Origin: Prorocentrum cordatum
Lineage: Eukaryota > Sar > Dinophyceae > Prorocentrales > Prorocentraceae
Assembly: GCA_963575745.1 (NCBI GenBank)
Contig: CAUYUJ010016288.1
Location: 160,001 to 224,000, forward strand
DNA: 64,000 nucleotides
Reading direction: 5' to 3'
Below the pieces are notes generated by a model that was not told the DNA's origin, did no database searches, and was given only the letters and a program-made list of their open reading frames with translations. Every line of letters starts with the position of its first letter. Positions within the stretch are counted from its first letter, which is position 1. Shown here piece by piece: positions 52,310-62,044 of this stretch. The translations under genes were made by a program, and so were the position numbers.

Positions 52310-53395
52310 ATGGCAGGAACCACAGGCTCTACACCATCGGCAAATCAGGATGGTGCTCGCGACAGATCGAGGTCTGCGCATGCCGCGGCACCAGGGGTTG
52401 CGGCAGGTGATGTGGCTGAAGGTGAATTTCATGATGCTCGTGATACCCTTCCTGGCTCTGGCAGTGGTGGCACAGGCAGCCCTGGTCGCCCTCGAGAACC
52501 ACAGCCACTTTCCGAGGAGAATGATTTGCGCGCCCACGTCGACGCCACGAAGCTGGAGGTCATGGCAGCGATTGCCTCTATCCAGTCCAGCGTCACGGCT
52601 CTTTCGCGGACGTTCGCGTCTCATGCAGAAGGCATCGATCGGCAGGTTGAAGCCCGAATGCACCGTGTTGAGACCCGAGTGGGCGACCATGACAACAGAT
52701 TGCAGTACCTGGAGAAGCAGATTGAGCACTTACAACGGCAGCTTCACATCGTCAAGACGGAGCCGCCTCCCCCGAAGATCGAGTTGCCGAATGGCTTCAA
52801 CCGTCCGACGGATCCCACCATTTTGGTTGTGCGTTCGAAAGAGATGGTTACTCATCAAGCAGTATGTGACGGCATCAAGACATGGATGCAGGACGCAGCC
52901 TTGGACGTTGACGACTTCGAGGTCCAGCGCCCTGAGGAAGGTCCAGCAGCGAAACGGTTCATCATCCAGTTCACGGGTCAGCCGCATCTGGCATCCAGAG
53001 CTCTCCGCCAAGCGATGGGAGCAATCAAGCAGAGAGACAACACGTGGAGGCGCTTCTTCGCGGCGCTCCCCACTGGAGGCCACACTGACCTGTTCATCAG
53101 CATCGACAAAAACCAGGCCACCATTCGTAGAGAGCTTGGTCTCAAACTCATACGCAGAGAATTTGAAGCAGAATATCCCCAACATCGATTCTATGCAGAC
53201 AAGGATCGCGGCGAACTATCTCTCTCGTGGAAGAAGCTTTTGCGATTTACACCTGCGCCGCCTGGCGCTCAGGCTTCTGCGGAGTGGAACATCCCGAACT
53301 TGCAGGCGCTGGGTCTCGACAAGCAGAGGCTGGCAGCGAGAGTTTCCAGATGCACTTCTGCTCCGACCGCAGAGGAAGGTGCGTGGTCTCTTTAA
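52310..53395 (+). CDS. SL-LINE ORF1 protein
   Basis: 361 aa from the ATG at 52310 (MAGTTGSTPSANQDG). An in-frame ATG at 52151 lies within the leader and is not used in this call. The N-terminal 75 residues are disordered and Ala/Gly/Ser-rich. A coiled coil follows at about 75-150 (DLRAHVDATKLEVMAA ... RLQYLEKQIEHLQRQ). After a Pro-rich hinge there is a C-terminal alpha/beta region (TILVVRSKEMVTHQAVCDGI, RFIIQFTGQPHLASRAL) that could be an RRM-like nucleic-acid-binding fold. The arrangement is that of LINE ORF1 proteins. It ends TCT-CTT-TAA, a possible frameshift site. Confidence 0.8.
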   Translation: MAGTTGSTPSANQDGARDRSRSAHAAAPGVAAGDVAEGEFHDARDTLPGSGSGGTGSPGRPREPQPLSEENDLRAHVDATKLEVMAAIASIQSSVTALSRTFASHAEGIDRQVEARMHRVETRVGDHDNRLQYLEKQIEHLQRQLHIVKTEPPPPKIELPNGFNRPTDPTILVVRSKEMVTHQAVCDGIKTWMQDAALDVDDFEVQRPEEGPAAKRFIIQFTGQPHLASRALRQAMGAIKQRDNTWRRFFAALPTGGHTDLFISIDKNQATIRRELGLKLIRREFEAEYPQHRFYADKDRGELSLSWKKLLRFTPAPPGAQASAEWNIPNLQALGLDKQRLAARVSRCTSAPTAEEGAWSL

Positions 53396-53396
53396 C
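53387..53396 (+). promoter_or_regulatory. Candidate +1 frameshift site TCT-CTT-TAA-C
   Basis: ORF1 ends CTT TAA at 53390-53395, and slipping the CTT-decoding tRNA one base forward onto TTT continues with AAC AAG in ORF2. The bacterial RF2 gene uses CTT TGA C for an analogous +1 shift. The site is exactly where the frames must be joined. Its use is inferred. Confidence 0.5.
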
Positions 53397-56300
53397 AAGT
53401 TCCTGAGGCCTTGGCTGGGTCCTGGCCCCACCTCGGCTTCTTTGTGCTTTGCCAGTTGGAACGCAAATGCTCTCTTCCACTTCGACCCCTCCACCAAGAC
53501 CAAGAAGTTCCACTACCTCTCCTCCCTCATGTCTCCCACATCCATTGTCGCTGTACAGGAAACGCACGGCACAGAGGCAGAAGCCAGGAACATGATCCAC
53601 TTTCTGCGCAAGCCGTACACTTGCCACGCCAGTTTTTTGCCGAACGCCGCGGGAGGTGTTCTCACGATGATCCCTGAGCACAAGTTTGAAGACTTTGAGG
53701 TTGACTCTACAAGTGAGCCTCTGGTTCAGGGCAGGGTTCTCTTTACAGATATCCAGATTGATGGGGGCCCAGCTTGGATCGCTCACTACAATATCCACAA
53801 CTATGGGCTCCAGAGGCACGAGAAGACCCAGATAGCTAACCACATTCTTGGGAGACTCCAGGAGGCCAAAGAGGACCCGCTCAACAAAATCGTCGTCCTC
53901 ATAGGTGACTTCAATATAGCTGCCGCGCCTCCGACCCCTGTCAATCCTGCCAGTTTTGTTGCTCCTGGAGAAGGGTACCAGACCTGGAGGGCCACCCAGG
54001 ACGCCATCTGGAGGGACCTTCTTGGGAAATTAGTTGAAATTGAGCAGCTCGACCCCACCCACGTGTACAGGCCGAATGACACGATGAGCATCATAGATAG
54101 GGCCTTCACTTCTCTCCCTGGGTGGGCTCTCAAGCAATTTAACGTATGTGGTGTGACGCAGGGTCTCGCTGAGGTTGTGATCCACCAACGGTTGTCAGAC
54201 CACGCAGCGATCAAAGTTGACTTCCACCCGGGTGGCCAGAAGCACCATAAGGAGCGAGCCATCAACCGAGACCTCTTCGGCACCCCCGAATACGACAGGT
54301 TTGTACAGGCCTATCTCCAGTGCGGTGACATCCAGCAGTACTCGCCGCCGATCCGCCTTTTGTATCTTAAGACGCTGATGAAAGAGGGTGCCAGGTTTGC
54401 TCGGAACGCCTCCTTGGGACAGGCCTCGGACTCTACCCTGGGACGTATCATTCTCTGCCGTTCTATTTCCAGGGCCGTCTGGCGTCAGGACTGCACCCTG
54501 GGGCAGAAACTCATCAAGGCGTACCCTCTTGCTAAGCAATACCTTCAGTACGACGCGGAGACGAACCGAATCTTCTTGGAGAACCCTGGGGCCTTTGCGG
54601 ACCTGATCAATTCCCTGGAAGCAACGGACCACATGACCAAGATAAAACGCCTGGGCAAAAATCTTTCGGCAGCTCCCGAATCAGAGAAGAAAAAGCTACG
54701 GCAGCGTCTCCGTCGTCTGCAGAGGCGTGCGAAACTGTGGGCTCCTTTTGATCGCCGCTTACATGTGCGCGGCATTCGCCGCAAAGATCAGCTTCTCTCC
54801 GACCCGCTGGACATGGCTTCAGCGATTAGTGAGCATTGGGGCCAGATCTTCAGTGCGAAAGATACTCCTGTGGAAAAGGCACGGACCTACATCCAGAGGT
54901 TCACAGGTCACATCGACCTGCGTGGCATCCCGCCCCCGACCAAGAGCCTGATGTCTGCAGTTTTGAGAAAGCAAACTCACAGTGCCCCTGGTCCCGACTG
55001 TATCCCGTACGCGGCTTGGCAGAAGACTCCCCAGGCTCTTGAGACCCTCTCTGAGATGATGTTCTGGCTCCTGGACGGCGGCTGGGCTTTTTGGGGTTTC
55101 AATCACCTTCTGGGCGTCTACATTCCGAAGGGTGAGGAGGAAGGAGATCAAGATGGAGGAGGTTGCGTTCGTGATTGTGATAAGCTTCGACCCCTGGGCC
55201 TCAAAAACACAGATAACAAGCTCATCACCGCCACCATCATGTTCTCGTTCTCCAGGGAGTGGTCCAAGGTTGCCAATAAACTACAACGAGGTTTTATCCA
55301 GGGACGCCAATTTGGGACCAACATCGTCGAATTGGACGCTGTTGCCAGGTGTTACTCAATGGCCCCTTCAGCTGGCACGGACCTGCCGCCCGTAGCCGCC
55401 TTCGACTTTGCGCAGGCTTTTCCATCGATCTCTCATCGGTGGATGCTGCTGGTCCTCGAAGAAATCGGTCTTCCACCCCCGTTGCTGGCTTATATCGTCT
55501 TACTGTACCAGGGGGTGATTTGCTACTCGGAGTTTGGAGGCCTGATTTTATTTATGTTTCCTATCCTTGCTGGAATCATCCAAGGGCGCCCTGGATCGGG
55601 AACGCTGTTTGCGGTTAGCATGGAGCCCTTTGTGGCGGACTTCGAATCGACGATAGAGCGGAAGCATCGCGGGATAGTCAGACTCTGCGCTGATGACATA
55701 GGCACGGCCCTCATCAAGCTGCAGTACCTCGTGCAATTGTTCCGCATATTTGGCCTTGCGGCCCAACTTGCAGCTCTGTATCTGAATATTTCGAAGTGTC
55801 AAATACTTCCCCTGGCCGGCCCCATCACGGACCCGATCAAACAGCTCTACAAACTGAAGTTGAAAGCCCTTATCCCGTCCTGGGCCGCCTTCGAAATCGT
55901 CGAAGTCATCAAGTATCTGGGTATGTTTCTCGGGCCCGAGGCAGAGCAGCACTGTTGGAGGAATCCGCTCAGAAAATGGCGCCACCGATCGTTTGAGCTC
56001 TCCTCGGTGGGAGCCTCGAATGCGGTCGCGGCGAACCTCTACTCTACACGTGCATCATCGGTGATGTCGTACATCGCTCAATTCATTCCTGCTCCGCGCG
56101 AGCTCGCCCGCCACGAAGCTGCTATGTTATCCAGAGTCTTTCACATGCCATATTGCGGGTTTACTCATGGGGCGTGGTATAGATGGCAGGAGTGGGGAGG
56201 TCCGAGGATCCGTTCGTTGCCAGTCACTTGCATGGCGGCTAGAGCTCGTGCGGCTATTTCGACCTTTGAATGGCGCCAGTCTCTTGAGTGGCTCCATCGT

Positions 56301-57050
56301 GCTGCTGTCCGTCACCGCCCATACGTGTCGGTGCTGCGTCGAGAGTATTCGCCGCCGTGGTGGAAGACCCCAGCTCTGTGCCAGCACATGTCTGACGCGT
56401 TCAATGGAGTCCATTTCCCAGATAGGCTGCGAAACGAAATGCTACCCCTGATGTCTGAGGTTCGTGCGCTTCAGGTACAGCACCTTCAGAGCTCCGTGAG
56501 AGGCCCCCGTCCGAAAATCCAGCGCATGATTGTAAATAAACTGACTGACTGTATGTATAGCAACTCGTTAGGTGAATTGTTTTCCAGGCGCCTGTTAGAT
56601 ATGCTCCCTGAGGAGAGGGCTCGTATCCTTACCGTGGACTGGTCTGCCGTGCAGGCCGCTCTTGCTTCCTTGCCTGTGGCTCTTTCGGCCGCTGCTGCTA
56701 GGACGCTCTCGAAGAACTGGTTAACTCAACGTAGGTTCCAACAGTCTGCAAATTCGCATTGTCTCTGTGGGTGTCCCCCCGACTTAGGCGGAGAGGACGC
56801 GTTCGCACATTATTGGAACTGCCCCATTTTCGGCACGCTCCTTGAGGCTTTGTCAGGCCCCCTCGCCCCGCTCCCCTTGGATCGGTTCGGGATTTTGATG
56901 CCCACTGAGTCGTCTCTCAGAGTTCCTGCCACAGCTTATTTCCTTTACAATGAGATACGGGCTATGTCCTCACGTCTCGGCGGTCGACCGCTGGAGTTGC
57001 ACGAGGCAAGAGATCTCGCCCCCACGGTGCGGCACCAGATGCTGCGCTAG
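53391..57050 (+). CDS. SL-LINE ORF2: endonuclease and reverse transcriptase
   Basis: About 1219 codons in the +1 frame relative to ORF1. Endonuclease: FASWNANALF, VAVQETHG, IGDFNIAA (53904), RLSDHAAIKVDF (54190-54220). Reverse transcriptase: KQTHSAPGPDCIPYAAW, DKLRPLGLKNTDNKL, RGFIQGRQ, AAFDFAQAFPS (about 55398), AGIIQGRPGSGTLF and RLCADDIG (about 55680-55703), so both catalytic Asp of the fourth motif are present. Near the C-terminus CLCGCPPDLG ... HYWNC (56758-56825) is a CCHC-like zinc motif typical of LINE ORF2. No RNase H. No Met precedes the endonuclease closely; the same frame is open from 52269 through ORF1, so expression is probably by +1 frameshift at the ORF1 stop. Intact, potentially functional. 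Confidence 0.88.
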   Translation, partial: FNKFLRPWLGPGPTSASLCFASWNANALFHFDPSTKTKKFHYLSSLMSPTSIVAVQETHGTEAEARNMIHFLRKPYTCHASFLPNAAGGVLTMIPEHKFEDFEVDSTSEPLVQGRVLFTDIQIDGGPAWIAHYNIHNYGLQRHEKTQIANHILGRLQEAKEDPLNKIVVLIGDFNIAAAPPTPVNPASFVAPGEGYQTWRATQDAIWRDLLGKLVEIEQLDPTHVYRPNDTMSIIDRAFTSLPGWALKQFNVCGVTQGLAEVVIHQRLSDHAAIKVDFHPGGQKHHKERAINRDLFGTPEYDRFVQAYLQCGDIQQYSPPIRLLYLKTLMKEGARFARNASLGQASDSTLGRIILCRSISRAVWRQDCTLGQKLIKAYPLAKQYLQYDAETNRIFLENPGAFADLINSLEATDHMTKIKRLGKNLSAAPESEKKKLRQRLRRLQRRAKLWAPFDRRLHVRGIRRKDQLLSDPLDMASAISEHWGQIFSAKDTPVEKARTYIQRFTGHIDLRGIPPPTKSLMSAVLRKQTHSAPGPDCIPYAAWQKTPQALETLSEMMFWLLDGGWAFWGFNHLLGVYIPKGEEEGDQDGGGCVRDCDKLRPLGLKNTDNKLITATIMFSFSREWSKVANKLQRGFIQGRQFGTNIVELDAVARCYSMAPSAGTDLPPVAAFDFAQAFPSISHRWMLLVLEEIGLPPPLLAYIVLLYQGVICYSEFGGLILFMFPILAGIIQGRPGSGTLFAVSMEPFVADFESTIERKHRGIVRLCADDIGTALIKLQYLVQLFRIFGLAAQLAALYLNISKCQILPLAGPITDPIKQLYKLKLKALIPSWAAFEIVEVIKYLGMFLGPEAEQHCWRNPLRKWRHRSFELSSVGASNAVAANLYSTRASSVMSYIAQFIPAPRELARHEAAMLSRVFHMPYCGFTHGAWYRWQEWGGPRIRSLPVTCMAARARAAISTFEWRQSLEWLHRAAVRHRPYVSVLRREYSPPWWKTPALCQHMSDAFNGVHFPDRLRNEMLPLMSEVRALQVQHLQSSVRGPRPKIQRMIVNKLTDCMYSNSLGELFSRRLLDMLPEERARILTVDWSAVQAALASLPVALSAAAARTLSKNWLTQRRFQQSANSHCLCGCPPDLGGEDAFAHYWNCPIFGTLLEALSGPLAPLPLDRFGILMPTESSLRVPATAYFLYNEIRAMSSRLGGRPLELHEARDLAPTVRHQMLR

Positions 57051-57084
57051 AACTTCGTGGACCGCCCCCCTTTGGCCACGCTGC

Positions 57085-57235
57085 AGGAAGAGGAGGAGCA
57101 GGAGGAGGAGGACGAGTAGTAAGAGGAGGGAGGAGGAGGAGGAAAAAGAGATAAGAAGAGGAGGTGGAGGAGGGGGGGGAGGGGGAGGAGGAGGAGGAGG
57201 AGGAGGAGGAGGAGGAGGAGGAGGAGGAGGAGGGC
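57085..57235. repeat. (GGA)n tract, including right target duplication
   Basis: Starts with the right copy of the target duplication (57085-57102) and continues as GGA/GGG repeats. The tract is interrupted on the left by the LINE. Confidence 0.9.
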
Positions 57236-57239
57236 GCTA

Positions 57240-57670
57240 TTACTGCTCCGTTACCGGCTGTTCCAGCCAGGACGCGAATAGGGAAGGGGAGGCTGTTCCG
57301 TTCTCCCTCCTGTTTTAGAAACACGAGCGGGGCGCGATTCCGTGAATACGCGGCCGCATGGATGTGTCCCGCGCTTGGCCTCTACGAGAAAGCGCGCCGC
57401 ACCCATGGACTCACTCGGTCCAGGGCCCAGTCCGCAAGGCCGTGGATATGGGTATGTCTCCCGCCCGCGACAGAAGGCCGAGCAGACATATGCACGCGTC
57501 AACACTTTTGGGGGTCCGCGCGAAGCGCCTTTGGGTCGGCGCCAATGAGACTCCCTCCTTACGCCCCTTCCACGGCATGCGGAGCGCTGGGGGCACAGCT
57601 GCCGTACGACACCTGGGCGTCTGCGTCTTCTGCTGTGGAAGAAAAGCAACCACCGTGCCAGCGCAGCTGC
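57240..57670. other. GC-rich sequence, no gene identified
   Basis: Frames running through here owe their length to the adjoining (GGA)n and (GAT)n repeats. No domain is visible. Confidence 0.4.
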
Positions 57671-57671
57671 G

Positions 57672-57681
57672 TTGCAGTGAA

Positions 57682-57739
<58 letters not shown>

Positions 57740-58109
57740 GTGATGGTGATGGTGATGGTGATGGTGATGGTGATGGTGATGGTGATGGTGATGGTGATGG
57801 TGATGGTGATGATGATGCTGCTGCTGCTGATGCTGATGCTGATGCTGATGCTGATGATGCTGGTGCTGGTGCTGATGCTGATGATGCTGATGTTGATGCT
57901 GATGCTGATGATGCTGATGATGTTGTTGATGATGATTCTGATGATGTTGTTGATGATGATGCTGATGCTGATGATGATGCTGATGATGATGATGATGATG
58001 CTGAGGAGGAGGAGGAGGAGGAGAAGGATGAGGATCAGGATGCGGATGATTATGATGATGAGGATGAGGATGATGCTGATGATGCTGCTGATGCTGCTGA
58101 TGCTGCTGC

Positions 58110-58145
<36 letters not shown>

Positions 58146-58172
58146 CGACGATGACGGTGACGATGACGATGA
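57672..58172. repeat. Compound (GAT)n repeat, 500 bp
   Basis: Blocks in order: (ATG)n to about 57738, (GGTGAT)n to about 57810, (GCTGAT)n with GCTGGT variants to about 58000, a (GAG)n patch at 58002-58026, GATGAG/GCTGAT mixtures, (GAT)n at 58105-58145 and GACGAT at the end. Hierarchical hexamer variants point to repeated local expansion. Poly-Asp, poly-Met and poly-Ile frames are artefacts. Confidence 0.95.
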
Positions 58173-58324
58173 CGCCTGAAGGGCCTGCCGCTCTCCCAGC
58201 TCCCTCGGGCGTGTGGTGGCGTGCGTACTGCGGCCCGCTACGGGCTGCGGCAGCGGGCGCGGTTCGCGAGAGGCAAGCGGCGGTCGCGTCAGGGGCAACG
58301 ATAAGGGGGTGACAGGCAGATGAG

Positions 58325-58470
58325 GGGGATGCATCAACCCCCCATTGTCCATTCATCGCCGATTGGGTCTAACAGCCCGCCCCGCCCAGGAAGGTGCGGA
58401 GTGCCTATCGGGGGCCTGTCGCCGATCTATCGGTCTTGTATCGCCGATTCCAGGTCGGTGTGTCCCACCC
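58325..58470 (+). repeat. Dispersed repeat, copy 2
   Basis: Related to 49970-50090: GATGCATCAACCCCCCATTG, TTCATCGCCGATT, GCCCAGGAAGGTGCGGA, CTGTCGCCGATCTATCGG and TGTATCGCCGATTCCAG. The dyad core is retained in weaker form. Confidence 0.68.
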
Positions 58471-58474
58471 TATG

Positions 58475-59220
58475 CCGACCCCCTCCTATCCTTCAGGGCG
58501 GTGGCACGCCCGAGCGTCACCCAGTACCGGACGACGCGCTGGCGTGCCACCGCCCAGGGGCGGTCCCCCCCGATGCGTTCTCGGTGGCGGTGGTCTCTAG
58601 TTTTTTTTTCGGAGGTGGACAGAGCCCCCAACAGTGACACGTCGATTAGTGCATTGTCCGTTTTCGGTTCTCGAGAGGGTGCCGTGGCCGTTCTTTTCCA
58701 GGCTTGCGCCCGCCAGGTCTGGGCCTCAGGTCGTTTTCACTAAACCACGTTTTGCTAGAGGGGGGTCTGTCCATCCCCGACTTTTCAAAGACGAGGATCT
58801 CAAACCTGGGTCCATTTCAGTGCTTGTCTGAGCTAGTCTGCCACGAGTCCTACACACACACACACTCCTTGTCGGCAGCCTCGTTTTACTCTTCCCTCCT
58901 CCTCCTCCGCCCTCAGGCCTCTCCTTCGAAGGCACATTGGAGGCTTCTTGGGGGGCCTCTGTGCCGCTTCCTGGAGGCCTGTTGGGACCCTTTCGCGGGT
59001 CTTCCTGGGGGGACGTCGGGGCTCCCCCTCCCCTCCCCTTCGCCCTCCCCCTCCACAATTACACAATGTGAACACTACTCTCCTATCTCCCCTGGTGACG
59101 TCTGGGAAATGTTCGGCCCCCCTCCGCGTATTTTTGTACACAGGATTCCCGGGAAACGGGTTTCCGTTTGGCTTTGTTTTCAACATGTTGTTCTCGCTGA
59201 AGCGTTGGCCTCACTTCGGG
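58475..59220. other. No gene recognised
   Basis: Mixed sequence with C- and T-rich stretches and a short (CA)n run at 58853-58866. Open frames overlap on both strands without domain content. Confidence 0.35.
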
Positions 59221-59224
59221 CGAC

Positions 59225-59770
59225 CATTCGTTCTGAATCGTGCTCCCGCTGCAAGTCTGGCCTCATTTCCGCTCTTCCGCTCGTTCCGAATCATACTACC
59301 GCTGCAGCGCTGGCGTCATTATTTCCAGCGCCATGCCACGGGATGGTTTTCGGTCCTTCTAAGTAGGCCCCAACATCTAGAAGCTGCTCCCCCCCGAGAT
59401 AAAAGTAAGTGCTTACACACTCGGTGTCGATTCGTTGTTTTTGGGGTCGCGGAAGCCCCCCCCCCTCCATTTTGGGGCGCCGCCACGCCATGCTATGTCA
59501 GGCTACGCGTCCTCCGAATCGTGCTCCCGCTGCAGCGCTGGCCTCATTTCCGCGCTTCCGCTCGTTCCGAATCGTGCTACCGCTGCAGCGTTGGCGTCAT
59601 TATTTCCAGCGCCATGCCACGGCATGGTTTTCGGTCTTGCCAAATTGGACCCAAAATCTAAAACTTGACCCCCCCCCGAAACAACCATCGGAAGTGCTTA
59701 CACATTCGGTGTCGACTCATTGATTTTTGGGGCCGCGGAAGCCCTCCCCCCACCGGGCGTCGCCACGCCG
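59225..59770. repeat. Tandem duplication, ~281-bp period, with internal repeats
   Basis: TGGCGTCATTATTTCCAGCG occurs at 59311 and 59592. The surrounding 250 bases align, including GTGCTTACACACTCGGTGTC / GTGCTTACACATTCGGTGTC. Each copy also has an internal near-repeat of GCTCCCGCTGCAGCGCTGGC. Confidence 0.88.
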
Positions 59771-60160
59771 TGCTATGCCAGGCTGCGCGTTGATCTTCAA
59801 TTCCATGCTACGCATGTCATGCTATGCCCTGCTACGACATCCGACGGTGCGAATAGAGAGGAGATCCACGCCACGGTGACGGATGGGAGGGAGGGGCAGG
59901 ACGTCAAATACGACGCGAGCGCACCTAGATTGCCCCCCCCCCTCCCCTCCCCTCTCTCCCCCCCCTTCTCCCCCATCCCCCCTCGCCGAAGGTGGAGAAG
60001 GAGCTCACCATGGTCGAGGTGGACGAGGCCGAGAGGACGGCCAGCGGCCCTCGCCACCTCCCGCCGCCCCGCTCGGGGGTGCGCGGGCCGCTCCGCGCGC
60101 TCGGCGGCGACCTCGCGCGAGCCTCCGCGCCTCGGAGGCTCGCGGAGGGGCAGCGGCGGG
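59771..60160. other. ATGCTA-type pentamers and pyrimidine-rich sequence, no gene
   Basis: CATGCTACG/CATGCTATG pentamer-like motifs occupy 59765-59845 and resemble the block at 661-1010. A CCTCCCC-rich stretch follows at 59930-59990. Confidence 0.5.
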
Positions 60161-60164
60161 GGGG

Positions 60165-60242
60165 GCTCCTCCTCCTCCTCCTCCTCCGCCTCCTCCTCCT
60201 CCTCCTCCTCCTCCTCCTCCTCCTCCTCCTCCTCCTCCTCCA
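60165..60242. repeat. (CCT)n tract
   Basis: CTCCTCCTCCTCC over about 78 bases. Confidence 0.95.
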
Positions 60243-60329
60243 GGGGGGTGCGAGAAAATACCCCCTGGGACCCCTCCCGGGGGCGCGATCCAGCGAGGAT
60301 GGCCTGCATCCCATCTTGGAACCCTCGTG

Positions 60330-60595
60330 TGCGATCTTGGGGCGATCTTGGGGGCCTCTTGGGCCGTCTTGAGCCGTCGGAATGCCAAGAAGAATCAAAT
60401 GCCCAAATCCTTCAAAAATCTTAGGAACATCAATGATTTGTTCCTCTTCGGGCGCTCCTGGAGGACCTCTTGGAGACCTCTTGGCCCGTCGTGGATACCG
60501 CTTGAGCGCCTCTTGGGCCGTCTTGGGCCATCTTGACGTCATCCTAGGCCGTATTGGGTGCATCTTGGGCCGTCTTGGAGGCATCTTGGGGCCAT
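60330..60595. repeat. Degenerate TCTTGGGCCG repeats
   Basis: CTTGGGCCGTCTTG, ATCTTGGGGCC and GTCTTGGAGGC recur about every 18-28 bases. A related cluster lies at 63140-63310. Confidence 0.7.
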
Positions 60596-60599
60596 CGCG

Positions 60600-61005
60600 C
60601 CCGCTTCCCCTCGCTGTGCCCGCGCAGAGCCGCCCAGTGCTCGAAGCGGGGCCCTGGCAGCCAGAAGGGGCGGCGCGTCGGCCAGGGCGGAGCGGGGAGC
60701 AGCTCGCCGAGCACCCCGAGGCTTCCCCCACCGCCGCGGCCGCGGCAGCCAGAAGGCGGGGAAAGGGCCGCCAGTGCGGCGCCCCGCGGGGCCACCGCCG
60801 CGGTTGGGGGACCTCGCAGTTTCCCCCAGGCTGCACGCGGTGGCGAGGAGCGCGCGGACGCGCCTCAGGCGCCGCCGACGAGGGCGCCTCGGCCGCGCGC
60901 GGGGAGCGCGGCCGCGTAGCCGCGTGCGTGACATCTGGGGCCCTGGCGTCTGCGCGCAGACGGTCGCCAGGGCCTCTTTGATGAAGCTCCAACCCTTCCT
61001 TTTCC
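60600..61005. other. Very GC-rich sequence, no gene supported
   Basis: CpG-rich block with overlapping frames on both strands, of Ala/Arg/Pro/Gly composition. No recognisable domain. Confidence 0.35.
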
Positions 61006-61007
61006 TC

Positions 61008-61070
61008 GGGTTCCTCCTCCTCCTCCTCCTCCTCCTCCTCCTCCTCACCTTCATCCTCCTCTTCCATCTG
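61008..61070. repeat. (CCT)n tract
   Basis: TCCTCCTCCTCC with minor interruptions. Confidence 0.92.
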
Positions 61071-61199
61071 GCTGAGTGTCCTGATAATCGCCCTTCCTTT
61101 CCTGACCGTCAATGTTATCCACCCCTACTCCGTCCTCCATCTCCTCTTTCTCCTCAATGTTAGCCAGCGCGGGCCCCGAAGAGTGAGTCGTGGCAAACT

Positions 61200-61830
61200 A
61201 TTGCAATGTACGCGGCGAAATCTAAGTGATGCAGTCAACCTGGTGCAGTTTTGGTGACGCGATCCATGTGATGAAGTCAAATCAACGCAGAACAACGCAA
61301 AGCGTTGCGCAACCAGGCATGGCAAGACAAAGCAATGGAACGGATTTCAATGCGATTGCAATGCGAAGCCTTGCAGCGCAATGCAAAGCAATGCAACGAA
61401 GTGAACTCAATGCATACGAATGCTAACCAATGCAAAGTAAGACGATAGTGCTGAAAAGCAGCGCAAGTCAACGCAACGCATTCCAAATCAACGCAATGAA
61501 ATGCAACACGATGCCAAACAATGCGACGCAATGCGATTGCAACGGAGTGGAATGTCACTTCAACGCAACGCCCCGCAATGCAAAACAACGCACATCCATC
61601 TGAAGCATTGTAGTGTGTCGCGAAGCAGTGCAGGACAACGCGCAGCAACGCGACCGCAATGCGATTGCAATGCATCGCAATGCGATTGCAACGCAACGCG
61701 ATTACAACGCGATGCATTGCGACTGCAGTGCAATTCGATTGCGATTGTGCCGCCAACGGTGCCGCAAACGGGTTCGTCTAACCGATTGCAATCGATCAGA
61801 ATGCAACGATTCGATTGCAACGGGGGGGGT
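61200..61830. repeat. Pentamer-based repeat (GCAAT/GCAAC/GCGAT)n
   Basis: GCAATGCAAC, GCGATTGCAATGC and AACGCAATGCGA alternate over 600 bases with a period of five. The composition differs from (TAGCA)n at 661-1010, but the GCA core and period agree. Confidence 0.85.
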
Positions 61831-62040
61831 GCAACGGGGCGGCGGCGTCGAGGTGGCGAGGGGGCGGCGACGGCGACCATAAGGCTGCGGACCCGACAAC
61901 GAAGCCCAGCCGACGGGCAGCGACGAGGCGGCGACGGGGCGGCGACGGCGACCACAAGGCGGGAACCTGGCAACGGTGCCCGGTTCTTTAGATAAACTAT
62001 AAAACACCGTTCGGGGAATAACTAAACTCTTTATCCGCGC
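61831..62040. repeat. Duplicated GGGGCGGCGACGGCGACCA segment
   Basis: GGGGCGGCGACGGCGACCA occurs at 61860 and 61937, each followed by AAGGCGGGA/AAGGCTGCG. Nothing is encoded. Confidence 0.7.
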
Positions 62041-62044
62041 ATTT

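Larger units (their letters stand above)
52139..57084 (+). mobile_element. SL-LINE: intact CADD-type LINE starting with a spliced leader
   Basis: 4946 bp on the plus strand, between 18-bp near-identical purine duplications. It begins with a 22-nt spliced-leader match, then ORF1 (52310-53395) and ORF2 in the +1 frame (53391-57050). There is no RNase H and no clear poly(A) tail. It differs from the minus-strand WADN family in RT motif, domain content and target. Confidence 0.82.

Noticed and set aside
57164-58356. Poly-Asp, poly-Met and poly-Ile ORFs
   Set aside because: Direct translations of (GAT)n and (GGA)n repeats.
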